Shown in pieces: positions 54,480 to 64,000 of a stretch of 64,000 nucleotides of DNA (positions are counted from its first letter, which is position 1; every line of letters begins with the position of its first letter). The stretch lies in NCBI GenBank assembly GCA_002105175.1, contig MCGE01000001.1, positions 1,054,001 through 1,118,000 on the forward strand. The letters run 5' to 3'. The DNA is from Absidia repens. Lineage: Eukaryota; Mucoromycota; Mucoromycetes; Mucorales; Cunninghamellaceae. A model generated the notes under the pieces. The model made no database searches, had not been told where the DNA came from, and was given only the letters and a program-made list of their open reading frames with translations. Position numbers and translations under genes: made by a program.

Positions 54480-55238
54480 TTAGACAGTGGGGATCATTAG
54501 TGTGGCACGTTGGTTTGACATTTGTGATTGGGTTGTGGTGTCGTGGATGTGATTCAAAAAAAAATCAAATTCATCAGCACACGAAGAAGAACTAGGTTTA
54601 GATTGTTTTAAAGCTAACGCTGATGATGATGACCGTATTTTTTTGATTTGATGGACAAAGTGTTCCCGTTCTTTGGCTATGGAAATGGTTATTTGTTGGT
54701 ATCTTGACTTGGCTGAAGATAAAGACAGCAGTTGTTTTTTAGGGTTGGATCTGTGTTGCATATGATACATGTTTTGGATGACTTGATTCATTCTGGTTTG
54801 ATTGAGTGACACCCATTCTTGTTCTGTGTGACGATAATCTTCCATTCGATCGAGCAATTGTCCAGTTTGATCAATAGCGGACAATAACGATGATGATGAT
54901 TGCTTTTTGTCGGCGTTAGAAAAATAGTGATCTACACGTTGATTATCCCATCTTGGTGGAAATCGGTCTAAAATGCCTTCTAACTCCAATGATGATGATT
55001 CCATATATCGAGGTAAACATTCATCTTTTAGTTCTGACTTGTATGGAGGAGGAGGAATGCATGATTCTTGCTGAAAAGAATTGCTTAACTATAGTAGTAA
55101 ACAAAAATGAGTTAGTCATTAGCAGGACGCACTTTTTTTTTTTTTTTTTTTTTTAAAAAAAAGCAAACTTACCTCTTTGTGACATGGTAATGGCATAGAT
55201 GTTTTACTCAAATGTTGTTGTGATGATGAGTTTTGCAT
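54480..55238 (-). CDS. Hypothetical coiled-coil protein
   Basis: 224 aa; exons 55173-55238 and 54480-55088 with an intron containing a long T run (about 55134-55154). The N-terminus is Ser/Gln-rich, followed by CIPPPPYKSELKDECLPRYM. A helical region LLSAIDQTGQLLDRMEDYRH..EWVSLNQTRMNQVIQN..AKSRYQQITISIAKEREHFV..IKKIR predicts coiled coil. The C-terminus is DEFDFFLNHIHD and TLMIPTV. No known domain recognised. Possibly nuclear or cytoskeletal; function not inferred. Confidence 0.75.
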
Positions 55239-57779
55239 ATTTCTTGGTTTATTAGATGATTTAGTGATAAAAAAAAAAAAAAGTCCCGAATGGTTTCCTA
55301 TTTATATAAAAGAAAAAAAGTTTATTCCCGCTACCATTGCCAGCTATAGTAACAGAAAATTCCCTTTATTTTATTTTACTTGTACTCTCTCCTTGTTCAA
55401 TACATTCAATAAATATTTGATCCTCGTTTAACCCCACATTTTTATTAGGAATTAACATTATCATATTCAACATGCCAAATGATTTTTTTTTTACTGTTGT
55501 TCACCTGGTTGACATTTTTTTCTCCTTACATCCCCCCTTTGTTTCGCATTTTGGTTTCGCTGTTTACTGGTCCTATTTTTTTTTTATCTTTGTCCCTCCC
55601 CCTTTTTCTTCTTCTCGAAATCATTATTTTTATGTCTCCTGGGCATCTCCTCCAGCTCTCTTTTTTTCAATCCCAAAAGTAAAATAATCACTCCGCAAAG
55701 CATGAATTTTTATCACGCAACTACAAACTCCGAATATTTTCAGGTACGCTAATAAGGTCATCTTGTCGCGAAAGCAAAAACATAACTATTAAATCAAAGA
55801 CAATACCATTCTATTTAAACCCATAAAATTAATTAAATAAATGGATTGATTAACACGGATCGTTTTCACAACAATGAAAACGAAAGCACACAATGCGAAT
55901 GATCCCTGTTTCGTATCCATTCTTTTCGTTTTACAAAAAACACTCCCTATTCCCTTGACAATATACTATAAGATGTAGGAGATATGGTTTACTTCAAAAC
56001 AATGAATAATATTTTCTATTGAATAGGAGTTTAATTGCCTAATCTATAAATGAATCTCCTGATACAAAATGAGACGCCACCATTGATAGCACAAATTCCG
56101 TCAACAAATCATTGACACACAAAATAATACTACGTGAATTTTATTATAAATAAATAAATAGTATATGAACTGATATCAATAATAAAATCAACTATGATAT
56201 GCAAATAACTACATAAAATATAAAACTATATATATAACTGTACTAAATTAGTCCATGGTCAGTGGTGAAGGTTTGGTGAATTGGCCAATGATTCATTTTT
56301 GCTCCTTGATCGGACCATCTTTGTAAGGTTTGGTGTTCGAAAGACGTACTTGCATATAGCCCCAAGATTTCCGACTAATTCACGAATATGACCCATCCGG
56401 CTTGACCCATCAATTAGTTAGACAGAAGTGTTTATCTATAAAAAATAAAAATATCCATTTTCATCAGTATATAGCATTTGAGTCTAATTTTTTTATTACC
56501 CATATTAAGAGCGTATGTTGGATGATCGAAGATTATTTGTGAATACAAAATGGGTGACAACTAAGGATGATTCGTTTGGTGACAATGTGATTTCCACACA
56601 TGTATTTCTATAGCCATGCCATTCGACACCAAAATAGGTCCTATCAAATCAATTCAGATAAAAGGACAAATTAACAAAAACCATACCATGCATGTATCTG
56701 TTTTCGATTGTTGTCCTGTCAAAAATAACAACAACAATAGCAACAGCATCACCTATTTTGTATTTTCATGTTGTTTCACATCGCAGTATTTCCTTTTTTG
56801 TGTTATTACCGTTCACATCACCAGTCTCCTTGTAAAGCAAAACAAGGCACCCTTTTCAAAAATAACAGGGACACAAGCTGTTGCCACCGATGCCTTTTCA
56901 TTTGTAAGCACCCTCCATACCTGCCTTCGTTACTGCCGACATCGTTGATGGTGCTTTTTTGAAAAAATTGGATTGATCTTGTACTTATGGAATTTCAGAT
57001 GAAGAGTCATTGGTTCCTATACGTATAAATGTCGAAAGTGCCATTTGATTCATTAGTATCTGTTCATTTTATCCCTTTTAATTCACTTTTTATTCTTCCT
57101 CCCTCCTTTCAAACTCCTTTCTTACCTTGGATGGGATTGGATCATCTAGGCATTGTCCCGAGCAACCTGAGGATCCAGCAGGGATGATTTATTGGTCATA
57201 TTGTAAAAGACTAAAAATGATATAGGAGCGACTCTTGTTAGCCATTGCTATAACGGAGAGAGTAACAAAGTAAGTATCAGGATACATATTTCACCAGTGA
57301 TTTGCTCCTATATTGATTTCCTTTCATTTAACTCACCCTAAAATCCCTTTACTCTCTCCCTCTTTCTTTCTTCTTTTCACTTCCAGATTCGCCATACACT
57401 TACCTTTAGATTACATTTTGATTTCATCAAGTAGTACGGACCACCTAGATTTGCGTCTTTGCAACGTTGACCTAGCCAGCAATACGCAAGCATAATTTTT
57501 CAGATCGGAAGATACGCTATACTGCATTGATAGAAACCATAACGAGAGGCAGGAAAGGATAGACAACCCCGATATTTTGCAATTCGTTCCCCCCGCCGGC
57601 ATATGCATTGGTATGTCAATTCCATCACGGAGCACCATAATAATCTTCATTCCATCAGGGAGCACCACAATGATCTTCATTTCTTCAGTTTTTTGTTATT
57701 AATAGCCTAATATCTATTGACAATAATAATAATGATAATGATCGTTGATCAGTAAACCAGTTTTTTTCATGTCTCCTTT
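55239..57779. other. Long intergenic region, no confident gene
   Basis: 2.5 kb of AT-rich DNA. Noted: CGTTTTCACAACAATGAAAACG hairpin at about 55861-55882; a 33-bp direct duplication with CATTCCATCA(C/G)GGAGCACCA at 57620-57680; a mixed microsatellite near 57720 (AATAATAATGATAATG). Plus-strand open stretches at 55472-55687 and 56616-56948 lack start context and coding character. Confidence 0.45.
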
Positions 57780-58911
57780 ACCCCCACCCCTTTCCTTTAC
57801 CGTACCCTTCTATCAGTCTTTTCACAAAATAACCCTGAGAGCGTATATTTAACTTACTGCCGTTGGTCTTCACGTTCCACCTTGTTGTTCCTATTGGCTT
57901 GACCATATTGTAATTCTTTATAATGCCATTATAGTACATATTCAAATCGGATAGAATCTTCGTAGCCGTCATCACCAAAAATTCATGTCGTTTTGGTAGT
58001 CTGGGAGTACTTTCCGGAGATACGCCCCACACAACGCCGCCGATCTACCAGATGTAAAAAGAAAAAGAAAAAGTGAAAAAATAAGATTTTAAATAGCAAA
58101 AAGAAATATTCAAACATTGAGCCAAAATGCAAATGACTTACCCTCAGCTTCAGCCAAATCTTCTTCGGTGTGCCAGGGCTGTCCGGTTTTCATAAAGATC
58201 AAGTGTGTTTCCGCCACTAGACCATCCATGTTCTTCAGACCAAGGAATATATATACTAGAGAGATGTGGACTTGCAGAGCGTTATGGTTTTTGTTGCAAT
58301 AAAATAGTTGCTGCCACCATGATTTGTTGAATTCAATAGGCACCGTAGTTTTGAAGATCTACCAAACGGTTGGTGAACTGATTGGTACGTACATATCCTG
58401 CAACTATGGGCAATCCAGTCTCCAATAAAGAAAAAAAAAAAAACGTAGTAATGAGTCGATTGTTCGAAGGCAATTATCATGGCATGTCCTTACTCTCTTG
58501 TCTATCTTGCCAACCAAAATTCAAAGTCGCGCCAAAAACGGATATAGGATCAATGGCCATTGAGCACAGGTGTTTTTGTGTAGGGGAAGAAGAGCTGTAG
58601 AAGGAAGGAGCCTATGCTCTCCGGATAGTCACCTTATTGCTGTACCGTATAGTGAAAATTGGCCATAGAAAAATGTTCACCCTTCGCGGTATACAAATAA
58701 CGATGTCCATCCATTTTATCGCCACCAGTACAAGGAGGCAATACAAAGCACCATTGTTTTGTTTTGGGAGCACCATGATGGATGTCAAACAATAAGTGCA
58801 CACGTGTAATGTTCATTTGCAATTGTTTCAAAATGACGCTTTCGTGGTAGTCAAGAATGAATAGATTGTTGAATGGTGCATAAATCCAGCGCGGGTTTGT
58901 TGCGAAAGTCT
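57780..58911 (-). pseudogene. Decayed multi-exon gene of unknown family
   Basis: Minus-strand blocks in order: 58911-58635 (NPRWIYAPFNNLFILDYHES, TRVHLLFDIHHGAPKTKQWC, GGDKMDGHRYLYTAKGEHFS), 58343-58143 (GLVAETHLIFMKTGQPWHTE, EDLAEAE) and 58045-57778 (IGGVVWGVSPESTPRLPKRH, EFLVMTATKILSDLNMYYNG, RSQGYFVKRLIEGYGKG). Splice-like signals surround the blocks (acceptor TTTAATAG at 58911, donor GTAAGTC at about 58140, acceptor CTGGTAG near 58046). Blocks two and three do not join in frame, and stops lie between the first two. Probably inactive; the family is not recognised. Confidence 0.5.
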
Positions 58912-59029
58912 ATTAAAGTAAAGACGAGAGAGAGAGAGAGAGAGGTCAATAAAAAGAGAGGAAAAAGAGAGGAAAAAAAAAAAAAAAAAAAAAGAGTCAA
59001 CAAAGAGAGTCAACAAAAATACAGAATCT

Positions 59030-59560
59030 ATGCCAATTAAAGAGGTGAGGTGGTAGATAAGAGATCTATTACACAAGCCTTCAGAAAGGATAATGAAACA
59101 TATTCCATTGAAACAAGTAAAAAGAGACATATTTTATTCAGGTATAGAGACAAGCTAACACTAAACTAAGCTGATGAAGTCCCCAAAAGGCCACCTAACG
59201 ATGGTCCCAAATCCTAGATCCAAAATGAAAGGGTATCCCCATGCATCTTGTAATACCTGAGCTGAAAACCCTTCTAAACTAGTCCTGACACTATTTCAAG
59301 TCCAACATAACACCATAGAAGTTGAATGGTGAAGAAAAAAATGACGGAAAAAAAAATAATCAAAAAGAAAGAGGACCGAAAAAATAAAAAAGGCGAGAGA
59401 GAGAAAATAAATATTTCACGTGGTCGGGTTTTAAAACCCTTCGTGAACCTACAATCCGAGCATTTTCCTGATGAAAAAAACCAAAAGGAAAAAAGAAGGC
59501 AGCAAAATGTCGCTGTCTTTCTATATATAGCATGGATACACATTCGAATAGCGATCTCAA
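59030..59560 (+). repeat. Interspersed repeat family, copy 6
   Basis: ACACAAGCCTTCAGAAAGGATAATG, AAAAGAGACATATTTTATTCAGG, the core CCCCATGCATCTTGTAATACCTGAGCTGAAAACCCTTCTAAACTAGTCCTGACAC, then CATAACACCATAGAAGTTGAATGGTGAAG and TTTCACGTGGTCGGGTTTTAAAACCC. Best-preserved core of the six copies. Confidence 0.75.
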
Positions 59561-59927
59561 TTATAATAACGATTTAATTTCGTTTTCCTGTTAGTATCGT
59601 TATCGTGGGCTCCTATTGTATGTGCCTACCCTAGAGTCGCGTATCATATTATAAACCTCCAGAATATGAGGAACTTGTATGCGAAAAAAAAAATTCCGAC
59701 ACTTTTTTTTTTTTTTTGCATGAGGGAGCCTGTTGCGTACTTTCTGTGATGTATGATTAATATCCTATTTTTTGTCTTTCTATTGTTTGTTATATTAGAA
59801 AAGAATAATTTATACACCATCCAAAATTGAATTGATTTTTTGATACATAGTGTTCGAAGCTAGCGTTGTATGTATTTTTAATTCTCTCTTTCCCATCAAT
59901 AGTAATATTTACTGGATTGGCATCGAT

Positions 59928-61732
59928 ATGGCGAGCATGGATGCTAACTTAAGCCCAGCCGATGCTTATTTTAGTTCCGAAGAATTTTATCGTTTGCAAA
60001 AGGCGCGACTTGCGACAGCTCTCATTTCCCTCTCATTTGATTTCATCGCCATCTCAGTTTTTATCTACCTGGTTATTTACTACCGAGCTCAAGTGAACCG
60101 ACCTTCTATAAGATTGGCTGTATTTTGTTGCTTAGCCAATTTTTTGGAAAGCGTGCTTTTTGTAGTGATGATCAAAGTCGAAGGCCCCTCCCTCTTTTGC
60201 CTTGGATTTTCATTAACTTCTCAATACTTGGCTGTTCTCGGTGTTACTTTATTGGCAATCATTGGTATAAATCTCGTCCTTGTGTACGTGGTGAATGTTC
60301 GCCGGCGGCATATATTGGAATATTATTATTATCCCTTGTCGATATTGTACAGTGCCTTTGGAATAATAGGACCCATTCTCCAGCATTTCATTAATAAGAA
60401 ACGAAACCTTTTCCATGCCCATGAGACATGTTGGTATATTTCTGTCATAAAATCTCGATTTGTGCAACCTTTAAATTTCGTAAGGAATTTCAAACAGCGA
60501 CAGCATAAAAAAAACAACCTGTAATCATTAATAACATTATTAGATGTGGTTCTATTGTTGCATTTTTTTTGTAACTATGGTAGCCTTTCTTTGTTCAACT
60601 ATAGCTATCATCAAATTGATGAAAGATTTTCGTACAATACAAAATTTATTCAAATCTCGACGACAAGTTGTCTCCAAACAAGTGCCGGTCTATTCTCAAG
60701 TGGTTGTTCGCTGTCTTTTATATCCAATCGGTAAATATATGCATATTATATATACAAATGATACCTTTTTAACACATCTTTTTTCTTGATTTCTGGTATC
60801 TTAAAGTGCCGCTTATTAGTAATTTCTGTGGATTTTTGGAACAATGTATCATAATAACAGGCAACTATCCACCATATTCTTTAAATTTGGCAAGTAGTAT
60901 CTGTCATGGGCTCTCTGGATTTCTTGTCGCGCTTATTTTTTTAAATGACCCAGTCATTACCCAGATTTTTTCAGGGTGGTACGACCATTACTTTTGCAAA
61001 CATGTAATTGAATATTCTGTGATAGAAACAAACCAAGACCATTACATCCGCATTATCGACGAAACTGGTGCTAGCAGCAATACTGGTGAAGATAGAGCTA
61101 CGGTTCTTGTCTCTTTTCCTCCTTGTAAAGGATATTTAAAATTCAAATCCCGATTTCGCTTAAAATCAGAATGCAGGTGTACTGCCCCACCATATTGTAT
61201 TGGTGGCAATATCAGAAAACAACACCGGTCACGAAACAGATTGCATAATAATCAGTGTAATAATAATGATAATAGAGATAACATTATTCTTGGAGTCGAT
61301 TGTCCTGATGCCGTCGAGCCTGCTATTATTAAAAATGAAACTGCCAACACTATATACAAGATACCCGTGCGTCGTTTAAAACTATCTTCCACTGCTGTCA
61401 ATCAGTACATTGATAAACGACATTTCACCCCTCATATTTCGCTCAAACGATCGTTTTCTCGAAATATAACAGTAGAAGAATCAATCAATGGCTATTCAAT
61501 CATTATTGGAGATGATGATGAATCCGCTAATTACCTCCTTATCCCCTATCCCTCCGTGTATTATGCTAAATTTATTCGCTGGCTGCTCAATAGCTCCATA
61601 GGCCGAGCACTACACAGATCTTCAAATGCTTTGATCGATGTCGCTATCATAGGCGAACCTTTACAGCACATTCAACATCTTCATCGCCGTAGTCAATCAA
61701 TATCTTCAGGTAATCCTGTCGGGGAGCTGTAA
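59928..61732 (+). CDS. Seven-transmembrane receptor-like protein
   Basis: 554 aa; exons 59928-60479, 60544-60730 and 60807-61732. Seven hydrophobic helices: LATALISLSFDFIAISVFIY, LAVFCCLANFLESVLFVVMI, LTSQYLAVLGVTLLAIIGIN, YPLSILYSAFGIIGPILQHF, MWFYCCIFFVTMVAFLCSTI, VPLISNFCGFLEQCIIITGN and SSICHGLSGFLVALIFLNDP. The CWY in the loop before helix 5 resembles Git3/cAMP-receptor-like fungal GPCRs. A long cytoplasmic tail follows (about 260 aa) with a Cys-rich patch ECRCTAPPYC and basic segments. Start chosen at MASMDANLSPADAY; an upstream in-frame extension has no ATG. Ligand unknown; signalling through G proteins is inferred. Confidence 0.8.
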
Positions 61733-61959
61733 TTCTTAGCCATCCTTAAACTATATATATATAGATATATATAATCCTATATCCTAAATTGTATTCCCCC
61801 GCACAAAAAAAAAAAAGAGAAAAAAGAAAAACAGTCGTATGGGTCGAACGATGAGCATAGTAGTAAGAGAAAAGGAATGATTTTTATTGTACAAGTAATA
61901 TAAAAATAAGTAAATATCAACTAAGGGTGTAAAACTAAGTAATATAATTAAACTATAAT

Positions 61960-63369
61960 CTAAGAGGAGTTTTGCATCAGGCGGTCATAAATAATGTGTC
62001 GCATATTTTCGTCGTAATCTTCATCATCGTCATCGTCATTGTTGTCATCATTGCTGCCGGATACAGAAGTAAAGTGAGGGTATCGATGAGTTGACCGAGA
62101 AGACCATGTTGCCACAGATTGAGCCAAGGATGCCACATCGTCATCGCCCGGAATGGATTGCCGTCGGGATAAGTGTCGAGATCTATCGGAAGAGTGATGC
62201 CGCAGAATGCCATGAGGTGATGAAAATGTCGAGTTGCTTCGGTGCTGTCTATAAGAGAATGTCGATTGCTTGCTTCTTCCACTTGCCCCACTGCTATAGC
62301 TTTCGCTTAACCCATTGTATCTATTGCTAATGCTACTGGTATTGTTGTTATTGCCGGGTGATGCTGTGATGTTAATTGAAGGTGTTGGTGTTGCCGCCTG
62401 ATTTAAATGATAACCCATTTGATTGAGAATAGCTGCAAGATGCTTCATGACGTCCAAATATTCTTGTTCTGTTGGAGCATGTTCACTAAACCGAGCCTTT
62501 TCGTATCCCTCCAAATATATTCGACCAAAATCAATATCCATTAGTTCTTGCTGCATCAAAAATTCGATATAATGTCGAATGGCGATATAGGATGGTCTTG
62601 CATACATGTCATTGATTTCAATCGCTGCCTTTTCTAGAATAGTAATATGATAATATGGTTAGCATATCAGCTTTTTTTTTTTTAATGGAAGTTTACTTAC
62701 CAATAATGGTTGGTGTTCTAGCGATAGCACGTTTAAAGTCTACACCTTCAAAAGTTCCAGTACCCGGCTTTGCCCAGCCCAATTGGCGAATGTCATTTGG
62801 TAATGGTTCAGCAGCTTGGCGAATGTATCCCACCAAATGAAATCCACGTTGCACCTGAAGAGTCACCCTCTAGAATAAAATAAGTTACAAAGTCAGTTGA
62901 TTTTTTTCCCAAAGAAGCAATCAACATAACATGCTTTCATTGAGCCTTATTTCCGAACCCTACCACACTTCTTTTTTCTAACTGTCCTATGCTCTTACCC
63001 TGGGTAGATAACCTGTTGGTGTATGACTTTTGGGAATATTGCGCAACGATCTTCGTACATTGATGAGTCGACTACAGGAGAGCAATAAGGTAGCAATGGC
63101 CTAAAAAAAGAGGAAGAACGCCGAATATGTTAGTATGCATCAATTGAAATCCGTTCCTTTATAGTTCTTTCTCATATTCTTACCAAAGCAACATAACTAG
63201 CACCAACTACAGCCATTCCCCGATAGTCAAAAATACCCGATGCTGTTCGATCTGATAGAGCCTGGATGATCACATCAACTGCTGATATTGCGACGCAAAC
63301 TGCCGTCAAAAAAATCAGAAAGAATAACGAGGCAGTGTAAAGATAATGAGTTGTCCGAGATGATTTCAT
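61960..63369 (-). CDS. DLT1: Dlt1-like membrane protein (defect at low temperature 1)
   Basis: 376 aa; exons 63184-63369, 62999-63100, 62701-62869 and 61960-62633 join in frame. Two N-terminal membrane helices: YLYTASLFFLIFLTAVCVAI and YRGMAVVGASYVALAIATLL. Then RRSLRNIPKSHTPTGYLPR, GTGTFEGVDFKRAIARTPTI, and RPSYIAIRHYIEFLMQQELM with YLEGYEKARFS, which fit the fungal DLT1 family layout as I know it. The C-terminal third is Ser/Asn/His-rich, with an Asp run (DDNNDDDDDEDYDE). Yeast mutants grow poorly in the cold; the biochemical role is unknown. Confidence 0.8.
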
Positions 63370-63886
63370 AACGACAGCTGTATAAAACCTATATAGTCTT
63401 GTCAAAGAGACAAGAAAAGAGGATTGATAAAATTGATAATTAGATAAAAAAAAAATGAAAGAAAGAAAAGGAAAAATGATCAGTCGGCATTCAAATCTCC
63501 CCTTTGTTAATTTTTTTTTTTTTTTGACGAACCCTCATTTTCAAAAAAAAAAAAAAAAAAGAGTACAAGCCGATCCGTTCCCGAATCTCAAGCGAGATAG
63601 ATATTCGAGACAAAAATGGACTACTACAGACTGATGGAAACAAGCCAAGATAATTTCAGGCACATAGCCAGGTATTGCAAATGTTTTTATTTTATTTCAG
63701 GCTTAAATAAGGTCTGGGTAGGCACGGAAGGGTTACGCGGGAGGGGTGGGGGAGCTACAGCACTCTCTGGGAATTGGTCAGCTGCGGGATTTAAATTTGC
63801 GTGATTTTTTTTCGCTCTCCTTTTTTTTTAAAAATTTCTTTCTTCTTCTTTTTTTTCTTTCATTTATTCATTGCTCAATCTAAACA
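63370..63886. promoter_or_regulatory. Divergent promoter region DLT1/RTG2-like
   Basis: 517 bp between two start codons, with T runs (63510-63525, 63820-63860) and an A run (63543-63560). A short open stretch 63616-63804 is not supported as a gene. Confidence 0.4.
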
Positions 63887-64000
63887 ATGACAAACATTAA
63901 CGAAGGCCCTATCGCCATTATCGATATGGGATCCAATGGCATCCGATTTGGCATAGTCAACAACCTATCCCGGCATTTACCTGTGACTTACGAAGAACGT
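63887..64000 (+). CDS. Ppx/GppA-family protein, Rtg2-like, 5' part only
   Basis: The first 38 codons are visible: MTNINEGPIAIIDMGSNGIR then FGIVNNLSRHLPVTYEER. IIDMGSNGIRFGIV is the phosphate-1 motif of the actin-like ATPase fold in exopolyphosphatase/GppA proteins. In fungi the typical member is Rtg2, sensor of mitochondrial dysfunction in the retrograde pathway. The gene runs off the window. Confidence 0.85.
   Translation, partial: MTNINEGPIAIIDMGSNGIRFGIVNNLSRHLPVTYEER

Noticed and set aside
61960..62330. Extra open frames on both strands over the DLT1 3' end
   Set aside because: Asp/Ser/His-rich codons of the real gene leave other frames open; no independent evidence.
63616..63804. Small ORF MDYYRLMETSQDN upstream of the RTG2-like gene
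   Set aside because: The Gly-rich end and promoter position suggest chance; a 5' untranslated exon is possible but unsupported.

Overview
This is a eukaryotic, AT-rich window that almost certainly comes from a Mucoromycota (Mucorales-type) fungus. Most genes are cut by short introns with GTAAG-like donors and TAG/CAG acceptors. Intergenic DNA is full of poly(A)/poly(T) runs. The recognisable proteins are fungal: Zn2Cys6 regulator, Gem1/Miro, Leu5 carrier, Dlt1, Rtg2, Cdc4-like F-box/WD40, Ste7-like MAP2K. Coordinates of spliced genes run from first to last coding base; exon limits are given where they were worked out.

Layout. 1-15.6 kb is an ordinary gene block: a 3'-truncated GEM1 gene, a Zn2Cys6/fungal_trans regulator, a two-helix membrane protein carrying an apparent frameshift, a DnaJ-X co-chaperone, CWC25 and a LEU5-like mitochondrial CoA carrier, with a repeat copy and a gene relic between them. 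16.2-19 kb holds a degenerate Tc1/mariner-type transposase and a decayed multi-exon gene. 19.2-24.4 kb is the highlight: a seven-exon gene that reads open for about 1339 codons and encodes a Fanzor-type (eukaryotic TnpB-like) RNA-guided nuclease. It lies inside a 5.2-kb segment bounded by 21-bp inverted repeats (19 of 21 matching). The protein has two N-terminal zinc motifs, an 18-residue tandem repeat and a bactofilin-like beta-solenoid repeat block in front of the usual nuclease core. The segment ends about 110 bp upstream of the start codon of ribosomal protein P2.

24.5-35.3 kb carries RPP2, a catalase with a one-base frameshift, the F-box/WD40 gene and the MAP2K. 35.3-50.9 kb is repeat-dominated. 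It contains copies of an unnamed interspersed repeat, several LTR remnants and an apparently young Ty3/gypsy element of 7730 bp with two 726-bp LTRs that read identical. That element has a primer-binding site matching tRNA-Ile(AAT), gag and pol joined by a predicted -1 frameshift signal, a separate integrase ORF, and a third ORF whose tail lies in the 3' LTR. It is nested in an older related LTR, with a CCAG target duplication, next to a tRNA-Ile(AAT) gene. 51-64 kb holds a C2H2 zinc-finger gene, a coiled-coil protein gene, a decayed gene, a seven-helix receptor-like gene, DLT1 and the start of an RTG2-like gene.

The host genes are mainly housekeeping and signalling genes with no obvious joint pathway. 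The mobile elements are what stand out. All gene models come from reading the sequence; no homology search was run.
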